A stretch of 64,000 nucleotides of DNA from Pseudeuparius sepicola. Its lineage: Eukaryota > Arthropoda > Insecta > Coleoptera > Anthribidae. Below the pieces are notes generated by a model. It worked only from the letters and a program-made list of their open reading frames with translations, searched no databases and was not told where the DNA came from. The position numbers and the translations under genes were made by a program. Of this stretch, positions 12,412 to 22,249 are shown piece after piece. The stretch lies in assembly GCA_963920635.1 (NCBI GenBank), contig OY987305.1:20422876-20486875 (forward strand), written 5' to 3'. Every line of letters begins with the position of its first letter. The first letter of the stretch is position 1.

Positions 12412-12667
12412 TAATTTAATAATAGAGAAACTCATAGATATAACAGACTTTTTTCTGAAAATAAACGTACCAATATTCAAAAAATTAACTTTCTAAAAGA
12501 TGAATTTAATAATAAAATCAAAGTTAAAAATTCTTGGATTAAAAATCTAACTGATATTGTTTTTCCTGAAGATATTAAAAATTTTCTTGCGTTAGGTTTC
12601 AAATTTTGTGTACCTCCTTATATAAAAGATATTTCTGTTCCACATCTACTTGCAGATATTGAAAATA
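12412..12667 (+). pseudogene. Penelope-like RT fragment (plus-strand copy, part 1)
   Basis: Encodes the NRETHRYNRLFSENKR-like region also found near 10960-10900 on the minus strand, in opposite orientation. It is cut at 12667 by the mariner insertion and continues at 14609. Confidence 0.75.
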
Positions 12668-13035
12668 CAGTGTGACCCATTTGTTTTGGGGTCAGTCTGT
12701 AAAAAGTGTATCAATCGTGCGATTTGGCTGATTTTTTTTTTAAATTGTAGAGCTCGATGAACTGCACATTTTGAACAAAAATTGCCTGGTTCGCATAAAA
12801 TCCAAAGCCTACTATGACCGTTTTTATGAGCAAAATTTTAAGAAACCATATTAGCGTTTTTTTTTGAAAAAATCTGTGTGCGCCAATGGATTGAGCACCC
12901 CTCGAAATGGGTATGTACAAAATTTCATCAAAATATTTCAAGTAATAACGATTTTGTAGAAAAATTAAAAATGCAGCCAAGGTACGTCTTTATTTTCAAA
13001 AATTCAAAGTTGGCCATGGAAAATAATTGAATTGT
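12668..13035 (+). repeat. Left terminal inverted repeat of the mariner
   Basis: 368 bp, reverse complement of 14239-14606. An 89-codon open frame reads outward on the minus strand (12980-12711). Its mirror image in the right repeat shows it is a by-product of the repeat, not a gene. Confidence 0.9.
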
Positions 13036-13112
13036 TTACTTTTATTAAGTGTCAAACTGTCTAAATTGAGTTCAGAAATTGTTTGTGCTCAATACAATTA
13101 ATTATCATAATT

Positions 13113-14189
13113 ATGGAATATTTAAGCATAAGAGACAAAATAGAAATTGTTCGACTCGTGGGCGACAACGAGCGCTCGGCAGCAGAAGCTGCGGCCGAAT
13201 TTAACAATAGACACCCAGGTAGATCAGTGAGTCGAAGTACTGTACAACGTATAAACAATATTTTTGATGAAACTGGATCGATTTCTAAAAATTTATTAAA
13301 TACTAGGCAAAATGGACGCCGTGGACTTGTTGAAAATAACAATCAAATTCTGCAATACTTTAGTGACAATCCTCGAAATAGTGTTCGAACGGCTAGTTTA
13401 GACCTTCATATACCCAGAGAGAGTATAAGGAGATGTTTGAGACAAAACAAAATAAAACCGTTTAAGCCAAAATTTTTGCACACCCTGGAACCAGGAGATG
13501 AGGAGAGAAGATTAGAATTTTGCTATTGGCTGCAAGGTGAATATCTCCATAATGGCAACTTTTTAAATGAAATTTTATTCACCGACGAAGCCACGTTTAC
13601 TACAAATGGTGTAGTATCAAGTCAAAACTGCCGTCACTGGTCAGCTGAAAATCCAAAGTTTATAATAAATGCAAGGAGACAATATTCACAAAAAATTAAC
13701 GTTTGGTGTGGAATACTACGCGACAGAATAATTGGCCCATTTTTCTTTGAAGGGAATTTGAATGCGGCTGGCTTCTTGAATTTTCTAGAAATTGAATTTA
13801 GAAATGCTTTAGATGAGTTACCATTAAGATACCGTTTAAATTTAAAGTTACAGTTAGATGGCAGTCCTATTCATAATGCTCGTTTAATCAGAAACTGGCT
13901 AGATAATAATTTTGAAAACTGTTGGATAGGGCGAAATAGTCCTTTCTGTGAGTGGCCACCGAGATCTCCGGACTTAACTCCTTTAGATTTTTTTCTTTGG
14001 GGTACACTTAAGCAAAATGTTTATAAGTCAAGACCCCATAATTTACAAGAACTGCAAGCTAGGATAAACCGTAGTTGTGAGGAAATTACTCCACAGCAAA
14101 TACGAAATGTAATTTTGAATGTACGCAAGAGGAACGACAAATGCATTGTAGAAAATGGAGGCTTGGTAGAAGTTACAAAAATTTTATAA
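13113..14189 (+). CDS. Tc1/mariner-family transposase (358 aa)
   Basis: A transposase for cut-and-paste movement of the surrounding element, acting in the nucleus on its terminal repeats. The N-terminal about 110 residues form paired helix-turn-helix DNA-binding domains (IRDKIEIVRLVG and SRSTVQRINNIF). The catalytic domain shows ILFTDEATFT (first Asp), LQLDGSPIHNA (second Asp), WIGRNS...WPPRSPDL and TPLDFFLWG (third Asp). I count 42 residues between the second and third Asp, close to the DD41D mariner lineages and unlike the classic DD34D. The frame is uninterrupted and ends TAA. I chose ATG 13113 (MEYLSIRDK) because the open frame upstream has no ATG and that stretch is non-conserved. Together with almost identical long inverted repeats, this copy may still be active. 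Confidence 0.9.
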   Translation: MEYLSIRDKIEIVRLVGDNERSAAEAAAEFNNRHPGRSVSRSTVQRINNIFDETGSISKNLLNTRQNGRRGLVENNNQILQYFSDNPRNSVRTASLDLHIPRESIRRCLRQNKIKPFKPKFLHTLEPGDEERRLEFCYWLQGEYLHNGNFLNEILFTDEATFTTNGVVSSQNCRHWSAENPKFIINARRQYSQKINVWCGILRDRIIGPFFFEGNLNAAGFLNFLEIEFRNALDELPLRYRLNLKLQLDGSPIHNARLIRNWLDNNFENCWIGRNSPFCEWPPRSPDLTPLDFFLWGTLKQNVYKSRPHNLQELQARINRSCEEITPQQIRNVILNVRKRNDKCIVENGGLVEVTKIL

Positions 14190-14238
14190 TTTTAATTGTT
14201 TTTATGTTTTGTGTTTATAAGCATAAGGTTGTATTATT

Positions 14239-14606
14239 ACAATTCAATTATTTTCCATGGCCAACTTTGAATTTTTGAAAATAAAGACGTACCTTGGCTG
14301 CATTTTTAATTTTTCTACAAAATCGTTATTACTTGAAATATTTTGATGAAATTTTGTACATACCCATTTCGAGGGGTGCTCAATCCATTGGCGCACACAG
14401 ATTTTTAAAAAAAAAAACGCTAATATGGTTTCTTAAAATTTTGCTCATAAAAACGGTCATAGTAGGCTTTGGATTTTATGCGAACCAGGCAATTTTTGTT
14501 GAAAATGTGCAGTTCATCGAGCTCTACAATTTAAAAAAAAAATCAGCCAAATCGCACGATTGATACACTTTTTACAGACTGACCCCAAAACAAATGGGTC
14601 ACACTG
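14239..14606 (-). repeat. Right terminal inverted repeat of the mariner
   Basis: Partner of 12668-13035. Differences are confined to an A/T homopolymer near 14403-14420 and one base near 14500. Confidence 0.9.
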
Positions 14607-14608
14607 TA

Positions 14609-15000
14609 TGTTACATGGTTTTGATACTCATAAAAAAAAAACATTTTTAGAGCTAAACTTACTAATACGATTACTAATTTTTTACATCATAATAAGCATA
14701 GTAATCAATTCATGAATAAACTTTTTTATAAAACTAAAAAATTTTTGAAGGACAATCCAAATATTTTCATAACTAGGTCTGATAAAGGTAATGTAACTGT
14801 AATTATTTCTAAAGAACAGTATATGACATTGGCTAATGTTTTATTATCTGATGGAAATTTTTATAAGAAAGTTAACAGGGATCCAACTTTATCAACACAA
14901 AATTGTGCAAATCAACTAATTAAAAATTTAGTTAGAGATACTGTTTTATTTTATCTTTAAATAATTCTAATAACAATACATCTATTAATATTTCATTGTA
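14609..15000 (+). pseudogene. Penelope-like RT fragment (plus-strand copy, part 2)
   Basis: Continues the RT N-terminal region after the mariner (NKLFYKTKKFLKDNPNIF, TRSDKGNVTVIISKEQY), then jumps near 14939 to the last codons of the GIY-YIG tail. The RT palm and nearly all of the endonuclease are deleted. Confidence 0.8.
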
Positions 15001-15380
15001 ACTCTTACATCTTATACCTAATAATTATATAAAAATTTGGATTTCCAGAATGTTGTAACATAACCTTATATCAACTAAGGTTATTTCTAACCTTGTATCA
15101 CACCAAGTTTTCTGACACTTTTTGATGATAACCTAAAAAACATTTTTTTTTATTATAAATTTATCTTTTGTTTTTTGAAACTAAATTACCTTATTAACAA
15201 AAAAACAATTACAAACAAAATTGACGGTATAAATTTTCACAAAAATTATGTAAAAACCTTTTTCTGGCCCTTTTAAACCTAAAATCTATCTGGTTTTAAT
15301 ATTGGTAAAAAACTTCAACATAATTGTGAGTAAAATTTCAACCTTTTCTCAATATTTTCTAATAACTTAAAAAAAAATTC

Positions 15381-15457
15381 TAGCCCTGATGAAGGTCACG
15401 AAGTAGACCGAAAGCTTGGTATTATAAAAAGAAGTTAATATATACCTTTCTGGCTGC
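15381..15457 (+). ncRNA. Hammerhead ribozyme-like motif, plus-strand Penelope copy
   Basis: Inverted copy of the motif at 8392-8468, with the same CTGATGA, GGTC/GACC, GAAA and outer TAGCC/GGCTG pairing. Confidence 0.5.
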
Positions 15458-15699
15458 AAAACTCGTTATTTTATCTACTAAGTAAAATTATAATATTGAA
15501 TTTTTTGAAAAAATGTTATTCTTGATCAAAAGTCTGCTTGTTCTTAAAATAAAATTGGTAAGGGAAAAGTTAACATTACTGGGTGACCGGAAAATTGAAG
15601 AAACGTTAATTCGCATAAGAACAAACTGCTTCTATTTGTAGAGATATTGAAAAAAGTTATCAAGAAAATTTGTTCAGTGTGATAAGTTACTTATGGTGT

Positions 15700-16070
15700 A
15701 CAAAATTTTAAAGCGTTAATGGGCCTACTTCTATTTTTGATTTTTTTTTCTTGTTTTTCTTCGATTAAATAATTTTCTGTAGGTAGTACGACAAAACTTT
15801 ATAAATAAAAGTTACTCAGAGTAGGAAACTGTGTTTCATGAAAAAAATTTTGACTATCCTAGGCATACATTAAATTTCTTCCAATATTTTCCAAAATACA
15901 AAGTATTAGCCTAGAATCGTCAAATTTTGTCATCGTGCGCAGTTTTCCATTCTGAGTAAGTTTTCTTAATATAGTTTTGTCGTACTATTTAGAGAAAACC
16001 ATTTATTTGAAAAAAGAGAGAATAAAATAAAAAATCAATGTAGGCCTAAGGCTTTGATATTTCATTCGCA
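15700..16070. repeat. Imperfect palindrome of about 370 bp
   Basis: TAGTACGACAAAACTTTAT...TTACTCAGA (15783-15820) pairs with TCTGAGTAA...TAGTTTTGTCGTACTA (15952-15990), with further matching outward (GGGCCTACTT against TGTAGGCCTAAG). It lies between the Penelope copy and the right hAT end. No coding sequence. Confidence 0.6.
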
Positions 16071-17153
16071 CTCTGTCGCAATCTGGTTCAAAATTTGTTT
16101 TTCCTTGTTTTTTAATAAATAGGTATGCATTAAAATTTTTTGAGGGCTTATGTTGTCCCTTTTAATATTTATGTACCTAGGCACAGGCGCACAGGGCATT
16201 ATAGACATTACCTACTCCTACTATAATAATTCCCACCCCCCCCATTGATTTATTTCTGCGGTACTCTCAGGTACTGTGAGGGTGAGGTGAGAATTATTAT
16301 TATTTATTCCCGTATTATTATCATTAACATTTTTATTATTATTACTACTATCATAACACACATACCTATATCCCAGTTTTGCAAAACTTAATTATTTAAA
16401 AAAGAGAGCGTGGGTCCCTAATCAATTTTTCCCCGGTGGGCCCTGATTGACCAGTCCGGCCCTGGTGGAATCCCCTCAAAACAGTTGAATGATCACCAGG
16501 ACTACTCAAAGTATTGGTGTGCAAAGATTGAATACAAAAAATATACAGGGTTTTTTTCTAGGGGCCATCTCAAAACGCTGACATTTTATGAAACTTTATA
16601 CTGGTCAACATTTTCTGTGCGTTTCCTTCCAGCCACCTTAACTCATATGGATTTACTGACTAGCAGGCTTCTGTATTTTGATAGACTTACTTCGTTTATA
16701 GCGGCTGTTACACTTTTGATATACTCGATTTGAAGTTCCAAAAAATTCAGTATTTTGAGATGGTACAGAGAAAGACACTCTGTATATTTTTGTATTGGAT
16801 CTTTGCACACCAACAATTTGAGTGGTCCTGTTGACTATTTAACTGTTTTGAAAATATTTCAAATTTGGTATGTGGAGGTTTTAGGGTATCCCGATTAACG
16901 CTGTGGTGTCCGATTTTAAATAAAAAATCACTAAATGGTTTTCGTCATTTTGTACTAGAAAAAAAAATCGTAGTAGGCCTTGAAAATTGAGATTAACATC
17001 TGACATTTTGCACGAAAGTAGAGTTTTTTGCGACCTATCTTCAGAAAAAAAAAACGGCTAAAATCGGATGAAAAATAAAAAAATTACAGAGGTGTCTCAA
17101 TTCCAAAGGGGCCACACTGTATGTATTTGTATCTATGTATTTTTATCTATGTA

Positions 17154-18287
17154 CAGGGTGCCCTATTTAGATGGAATAATGAATATAACTTTTTAAAGAC
17201 ACCTTGTATAAAAAATGTTTCAGACGAGAGTTTTTCAGTTGATCTATCTGCATATTTTGGTGACCTTGAATTTTTTTGGAGCCAGTCATTTCGTTGCTAT
17301 GGAAACCAACTTTGTTTTGTTATATGGCACCATACACTTCTCTGTTCAAATTTGGAATCAGCTCCTTTTTGTGCATACGAACATGTAAAACTGCAAGTAT
17401 GCCAAAATTTAAATTCGAGAGCGTTGCCTAAAAAGTAGGCCATCCCTAATGAAAATTTTGACACTTACGTATGTCATTATGACAACCGCATTATTGGTCC
17501 ATTTATTATCAATGGTAATTTGACTGGCGAAATGTATTTGTATATTTTGCAAAATGAGGTGATTCCTGCCCTTGGTATGCCAATCCAGGATATCTGGTTC
17601 CAGCAAGATGAAGCACCTCCCCATTACCACCGTGATGTACGCAGCTATTTAAACTAAGTCTTTCCACAATCTTGGATTGGCAGAAGAATAGAACAGCGCA
17701 TAAGAAAGGAATAGCGTTGATTCCTCCAGAATGGATTAGGAATGTTATAGTTAGTAGTTTTTAGGACAGACTGGGTCATTGTCTCGCTGTGAATGGAGAA
17801 CATTTCGAGCATTTGATTAATTGATTTTTAGGTACCATTGATTTATTGTGCCTATTTATTTGTTAATAAACAAATTTTGCAAGCTTAACATGATTTACTT
17901 GTCGTCGGTAAGTTATCATTACATGCAAAAATGTCAAAATTTTCATTAGGCATCGCCTACTTTTTAGGCAACGCTCTCGAATTTAAATTTTGGCGTACTT
18001 GCAGAAATTCTACTTTTTCTCAAAATTTTCCTTGTGCAACCCCAATGAAATTTTAGATGTTCGTATGCACAAAAAGGAGCTGATTCCAAATTTGAACAGA
18101 AAAATGTATGGTGCTATTTAAAAAACAAAGATGGTCGCCGTAGCAACGAAATTACTAGATACCAAAAAATTCAAGATTATCAAAATACTCAGATAGATCA
18201 ACTAAAAAACTCTTGTCTGAAAAATTTTCTTATACAACGCGTATTTAAAAAGTTATATCCATTATTCCATCTAAATCGGGCACCCTG
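17154..18287 (+). mobile_element. Degraded mariner element with long inverted repeats, copy A
   Basis: The ends are TA-CAGGGTGCCC at 17152 and GGGCACCCTG-TA at 18287. The inverted repeats are about 280-350 bp, because 17380-17430 is the reverse complement of 17940-18000. The same family is present at 42515-45108. Length 1134 bp. Confidence 0.85.
17440..17821 (+). pseudogene. Mariner transposase remnant (DD41D-type)
   Basis: Fragments read NRIIGPFIINGNLTG, IQDIWFQQDEAPPH (second Asp), PQSWIGRR and, after a deletion that removes the WPPRSPDL block, EQRIRKE and a C-terminal VNGEHFEHLIN. Stops and the internal deletion make it non-functional. The copy at 42597-43029 retains the deleted block. 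Confidence 0.75.
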
Positions 18288-18339
18288 TATTTGTATGTAT
18301 GTATTTTCATTATTCCATTTTTGACTCGAAATTATTTTA

Positions 18340-18645
18340 TTTTCCTCGTTTTTGCCCAACTTTAGCTACATAATTTTTCAAACCATAGTATTTGTGAGAA
18401 TAGGGCTGTATATAAGAAAAAAATGTATAGGATGTATAAATGTATAATTTCGTAACAACTGTTTTAGGTTCCTATTCGTTTTCCTCGTCAGAGTAACAGT
18501 TTTTGAGAAAAATCAGAAAACGGGTTCCAGGTCACATAAGTGGGTGGTTTTTGAAGCAAAAGGGGATGAAGCTCCTTTCTGAGAGGTGGGAGCTCTTTTA
18601 ATCTGTATTTGTATGTCTATTAAATTTACCTTGATTAAAAATATC
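18340..18645 (-). repeat. Right arm of the large inverted repeat (partner 5815-6115)
   Basis: Reverse-complement partner of the left arm, sharing TTTTCCTCGTCAGAGTAACA, GAGAGGTGGGAGCTCTTTTA and TGTATTTGTATGTCTATTA blocks. Confidence 0.65.
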
Positions 18646-19020
18646 TGAACGCTAAAACTGTAAGAACTAAAAATGCACCAGTATGAGATAAATATTATAT
18701 CGTATAAGCAAATGGTACATTCGAAAGCCTTCTCAGTCCCGTTGAGCTGGCAACATTGCTGGTATTCACAATGCTGTAAGACGTAGCAAAAATTATACAA
18801 ACGGGCTCCACTTTGAGGTTCTATATGTCGGGGTTGACAACGACTGTTAACCATCATACAAATTTTTTTTCGTATATTCCTACCGCTCTAAAGTTGCTCG
18901 AAAAGTTATAGTTTGGTAATGTTTTTTTTTTTTGCAAAATATACACCTTATATACCTTTGGATCTAGTGGGTCTGAGGTTGCCTGTAGAACGTATCGGGT
19001 CTGACTTTGTCTGTTGAATC

Positions 19021-19062
19021 AATATATATATATATTTTATATATATATATATATATATAATA
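19021..19062. repeat. TA microsatellite
   Basis: Alternating TA run with a single TTTT interruption, near a fragment similar to 1001-1048 in inverted form. Confidence 0.8.
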
Positions 19063-19610
19063 CTGTATGTATAAACGTCTGTGGGAAAATAATAACCCTA
19101 AACTAATATCTGAAACCATTTATCTTAAACAAATATTTACAAAAAATACATTACATATTGGACACATTGTATTTAGCAATAACCACAGTACTAGACAGGG
19201 GGTTGCCGATCTTTTATTCTCACTCAGCAAATTACCTATAACTTGTTGCAGCCATAATCGACGTCATTCTATGACATGGTAGTATAAGACATGGTAGGTC
19301 AATTTTTAATGAATTGTATGGCAACGGTAGAGAAACCTTAAAAATATCACAGTTTTATCATCCAATAACCATTGGAAATAGAAAAAGCTATGGGCAGAGT
19401 TAATACAATGATTGTTTATGCAGCCTTTGACCGTATAGTACACCGTAGCACTCACTTAACAACTAAGATATGGACAGATCGCCTCTGTCTGAGACGATCC
19501 ACCACAACAATTATTTTGTTACAATAGAGCTCTCTGAGCTGAGAATAAGCTGAAAATATTTGAGTAAGTCAGGTTACTGATTATACTGGGCTATGACTTT
19601 TTACTGCTAA

Positions 19611-20613
19611 CAGAGCTGGGCCAAATTACTTTTCAAAGTAAACATTACATTACCCATTACATTTGAGAAAAATGTAATGAAATTACAAAAGGAATAATTC
19701 CTTTTTACAAAAATGTAATTAGATTACACATTACTTTTGTTTGCAGAAAAAGGAATTTCTAATTCCTTTCTTAATTACATTTTATTATTGGTAAATAAAA
19801 ATAAAACAACTAAATAGGTACACAATATGTGTTTTAAAATATTTATTTAAATGTGCAAAACAAAAACAGCTAATAACAAAATAATAATTGTTATCACAAA
19901 AACATAGGAACTTAAAATCTCACTAATCTCAGTAAAAAAGTAAACAAATATATCTAATAGTGATACTAATACCTACTAAAATGCGTTCAAATCCAAGGCG
20001 AACTAAAGCAAAAACCGGCAGACGCGTGATAATCGTTTACAGATGAAAAGCACAGTTCTTACTTGGTTGTGACGTGTGACAAATTTTAAGCAAATATTCT
20101 GGACATGCCACTTTCTGTCAATCACGTGAACAGCGTGTGATTGTGTTTACATTTAGTTCGCCTGGGATTTGAACGCACTATAGTAGTTCAGTTATTATAC
20201 AAAGTGACTAAAAAAGTACTTTTTAATCCCCATAAACATTACCTTTTAAGTAAACAAGTTTTTTGAAAAGATTGTCACTAAGGGAATTCCTCCTATTTCA
20301 TTCTGTCTCAATATTTTAGGTCTTCGCAACTGGAATTTTAGAAACCATAAAGGAATCAGTACAGAAAGTAATGATTACTTTAAAAGTAATGTAATTCCTT
20401 TTTGTAATGATTACTGTAATTAGGAATGAAGTAAATAAATGTTTGTAATGATTCCTTTTAAAAAGTAATGCACCAATTACTTAGGGTTGCAATACTAAAT
20501 TACCCATTACCATTACATTTTTGAATAATGTAATTCAATTACAATTCCTTTTCGAAAAAAAGTAATTAATTACTGTAATGATTACGACATGTAATCATTA
20601 CTGCCCAGCTCTG
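19611..20613. mobile_element. hAT-type MITE rich in 'TAATGATTAC' motifs
   Basis: The ends are CAGAGCTGGGC at 19611 and GCCCAGCTCTG ending at 20613. They are flanked by CTGCTA-containing sequence on both sides (imperfect 8-bp duplication). The sub-terminal DNA is full of AATGTAATTNC/TTACATT repeats. This terminus resembles the widespread hAT family whose ends read CAGWGTTGGGC followed by GTAA repeats. Non-coding. Confidence 0.7.
19982..20176. mobile_element. Small MITE nested in the hAT MITE
   Basis: TGCGTTCAAATCC-AGGCGAACTAAA at 19982 pairs with TTTAGTTCGCCT-GGATTTGAACGCA ending at 20176. The element is about 195 bp with terminal inverted repeats of about 26 bp. Confidence 0.65.
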
Positions 20614-20811
20614 CTGCTACATAATGTGAAAAAGCTCTTAACAAAGTGTACTGTAATTTTTTTATAGAAATTTTCTTCAGCTAAGTACATCGATGAATGT
20701 TCGCAATATTATCCCAAACAATCAATAAAATTCCAAGTTAAAATTAGTTTTATATTTAAAATTATTCTCAGTGCTCAGCCACATATGGGCAACAATTATG
20801 TTTGCTTGCAG

Positions 20812-21747
20812 GTCTATTTTCCTGGCCTTATTAATGTTGTATATGTACTAAGGCCGGCAAGTTTTATACAAAAAGCTTTGTCTGAAGTTAGCAATAAACT
20901 TTTTAAAGAAGAGTTTAAATTTCGTATGATAGTATTAAGTAATACCGAGGAACTACACGAATACGTAACTTCAAAGCAACTCACTGCAGATTTGGGAGGA
21001 ACTTTGCCATACAACCATGAAGATTGGATAGAGCAACGGATTCAGCTAGAAAAATTCTCAATGATAACTCATCAAGTTTCAAATTCTCTCGATGAATTTA
21101 CACAATCCATAGATGAAATTGAGCTGCCAAACAATGTGGACTCCACTCAACAATTACTCACTAGTCAAGCATTTTCTTATTCAAATTTGAAAGAAGAAAT
21201 AATAGCAGCTGCTAAACATGGTGAAACTTTATTGTACAGTATTAAAGAAAAGAGTAATGCAAATGGAGAATATATGGAAAGTTCTGATATGGTTGGAAAT
21301 GTATTTTCTGTTGAAAGATTGCTTGTTCAGTTAGAAGAAACGGAGAAAACGTTTGATGAATTCTGGCAACAGCATTCTACAAAACTAAGGCATTGTTTAG
21401 AACTAAGGCGGTTTGAGCAAGAATTTCGAGAGTTGCAAACTAACTTTGATTCACATTTAAAAACCGTGTCAGAGATGACAGAAGTGGGGGAAACAGTAAG
21501 CAGAATAGATACCCTTATCAAAGAGACTATAGTATTTGAAAAAATCTGTCGAGTTGACATTGAAAGGGCGGAAGAGGTAGTGTCTTCTGGACAACATTTA
21601 CTTAAGATACAGAATTCATGCCCTTTAGAAGGTGTAGAACCTAAATGTAGTGAATTGCTTAGAATAAGGAATATGCTATTAGATAAACTCTTGAAAAGAA
21701 TGGCTTCACTTAATAAATGCCGAGGACTAATGGAAAGAATTGAACAG
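20812..21747 (+). CDS. Mcf2l: Rho-type guanine nucleotide exchange factor DBS/MCF2L-like, internal exon 1 (312 codons)
   Basis: Part of a DBS/MCF2L-type exchange factor. Such proteins activate Rho-family GTPases through a DH-PH module and have an N-terminal CRAL-TRIO (Sec14) lipid-binding domain and a spectrin-like region. Codons 1-70 end the CRAL-TRIO domain (VYFPGLINVVYVLRPASF, LTADLGGTLPYNHEDW). Codons 75-312 are helical spectrin-repeat sequence (DEFWQQHSTKLRHCLELRRF, QEFRELQTNF). The acceptor is ...TTGCTTGCAG at 20811 and the donor is CAG/GTGTGG at 21748, both phase 0. Nucleotides 20785-20811 are open but belong to the intron. Upstream exons are not visible. TRIO/Kalirin share this layout, but the conserved positions fit DBS better. 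Confidence 0.88.
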
Positions 21748-21801
21748 GTGTGGCTATTCATTATTCTGGCAGTCCCTTAAATTAACAAAGTAATTTTATA
21801 G

Positions 21802-22011
21802 GCAAATCTATGGTGTTCTATTGGATTAGATTTACTGGCTTCCCAGAAAATTGAACACTGTTCCTATTCACCTGATTTAGCAGAAAAATACCTCTTTGAA
21901 ATACAGGAATTTATAGACTCTTCAAAAGATTTTTCAACAAGTGACCAGAAAGAGTTGAAGGACATCTTTCAAGATAGTATTACTCCCGAGACCAAAGCAC
22001 TAGCATCACAG
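21802..22011 (+). CDS. Mcf2l: DBS/MCF2L-like exchange factor, internal exon 2 (70 codons)
   Basis: Continues the previous exon in phase 0 after a 54-bp intron (21748-21801, GTGTGG...TTTATAG). It encodes ANLWCSIGLDLLASQKIEHC and a helical stretch ending KALASQ, the last part of the spectrin-like region before the DH domain. The donor is CAG/GTGTGA at 22012. Very short introns are common in insect genes. Confidence 0.88.
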
Positions 22012-22075
22012 GTGTGACAATATTTATCCTGACGATGTATATTTACCTCTAACATACCTGTTTATTAATTTGTAG

Positions 22076-22249
22076 GTCCTGCAAAGGATAGAAGATGTGT
22101 CCCTTATGTGCAATAAAAGGATTTCGAGCGTGAACAGAATAGCTTCAAAAACTAATAGGCCTATACAAACAGTCGTTCCAGAACCAGCAATACCTAGACA
22201 GGAGAGCACCAAAGTTCAACCACTTAAAAACTTCAATACAATTCCAAAG
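22076..22249 (+). CDS. Mcf2l: DBS/MCF2L-like exchange factor, internal exon 3 (58 codons)
   Basis: Follows a 64-bp intron (22012-22075). It encodes VLQRIEDVSLMCNKRISSVN and a TNRPIQTVVPEP segment that corresponds to the conserved linker of the family between the spectrin region and the DH domain. It ends AAG/GTGAGT (donor at 22250), phase 0. No further exon was found downstream in the window, so the next intron is probably at least tens of kilobases long and holds the transposons that follow. Confidence 0.87.

Larger units (their letters stand above)
12668..14606 (+). mobile_element. Intact-looking Tc1/mariner element with 368-bp terminal inverted repeats
   Basis: It starts CAGTGTGACCC after a TA and ends GGGTCACACTG before a TA (target duplication at 12666-12667 and 14607-14608). 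The empty site is verified inside the window: the homologous Penelope stretch near 10735-10710 reads straight through GAAAATATGTTAC. The inverted repeats run 12668-13035 and 14239-14606, 368 bp each, with only about three differences seen. One complete transposase gene lies between them. The total is 1939 bp. This is the youngest insertion in the nest. Confidence 0.93.
8347..15487. mobile_element. Penelope-like retroelement, head-to-head inverted copies
   Basis: A minus-strand copy (8347-12399) is followed by an internally deleted plus-strand copy (about 12400-15487). The minus-strand copy is bounded by two direct repeats of about 920 bp (8347-9265 and 11478-12399), as expected for Penelope pseudo-LTRs. 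The plus-strand copy lacks the RT core: near 14939 the N-terminal RT region joins directly to the 3' tail. The outer edges lie near AAATTATAAT-like sequence on both sides, a possible target duplication. The mariner at 12668-14606 inserted later into the plus-strand half. Confidence 0.85.
6666..16464 (+). mobile_element. hAT-superfamily DNA transposon, 9.8 kb with nested insertions
   Basis: The termini are CAGGGCCGGACTG at 6666 and CAGTCCGGCCCTG ending at 16464. They are flanked by a perfect 8-bp target duplication, GTGGAATC, at 6658-6665 and 16465-16472. Eight-base duplications and CAGGG ends are typical of hAT. The element contains a broken hAT transposase, a smaller hAT MITE (7334-7931) and a Penelope-like retroelement. 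Without those insertions the original element would be near 2 kb. The ends and target duplication are read directly from the sequence. Confidence 0.9.
6301..17119. mobile_element. Foldback element with mariner-type ends, split by a hAT insertion
   Basis: The approximate ends are TA-TGCGGTTTCCCC at 6299 and GGGGCCACACTG-TA at 17119. The 6360-6600 arm (GATAGGTCACAAAAAACTCT and onwards) is the reverse complement of 16860-17040. Removing the hAT insertion at 6666-16464 rejoins the sequence at its 8-bp duplication. The interior is related to the foldback elements at 39890-41162 and 50283-51483. It has no transposase of its own, so it would be non-autonomous. The left end is poorly preserved and approximate. 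Confidence 0.5.

Noticed and set aside
12711..12980. 89-codon minus-strand open frame
   Set aside because: It lies entirely in the mariner's left inverted repeat and is mirrored at 14294-14563; it has no family match or start context.
1001..19012. An additional outer inverted-repeat layer linking 1001-1048 and 18968-19012
   Set aside because: The match is only about 45 bp and does not extend on either side; probably two fragments of a dispersed repeat.
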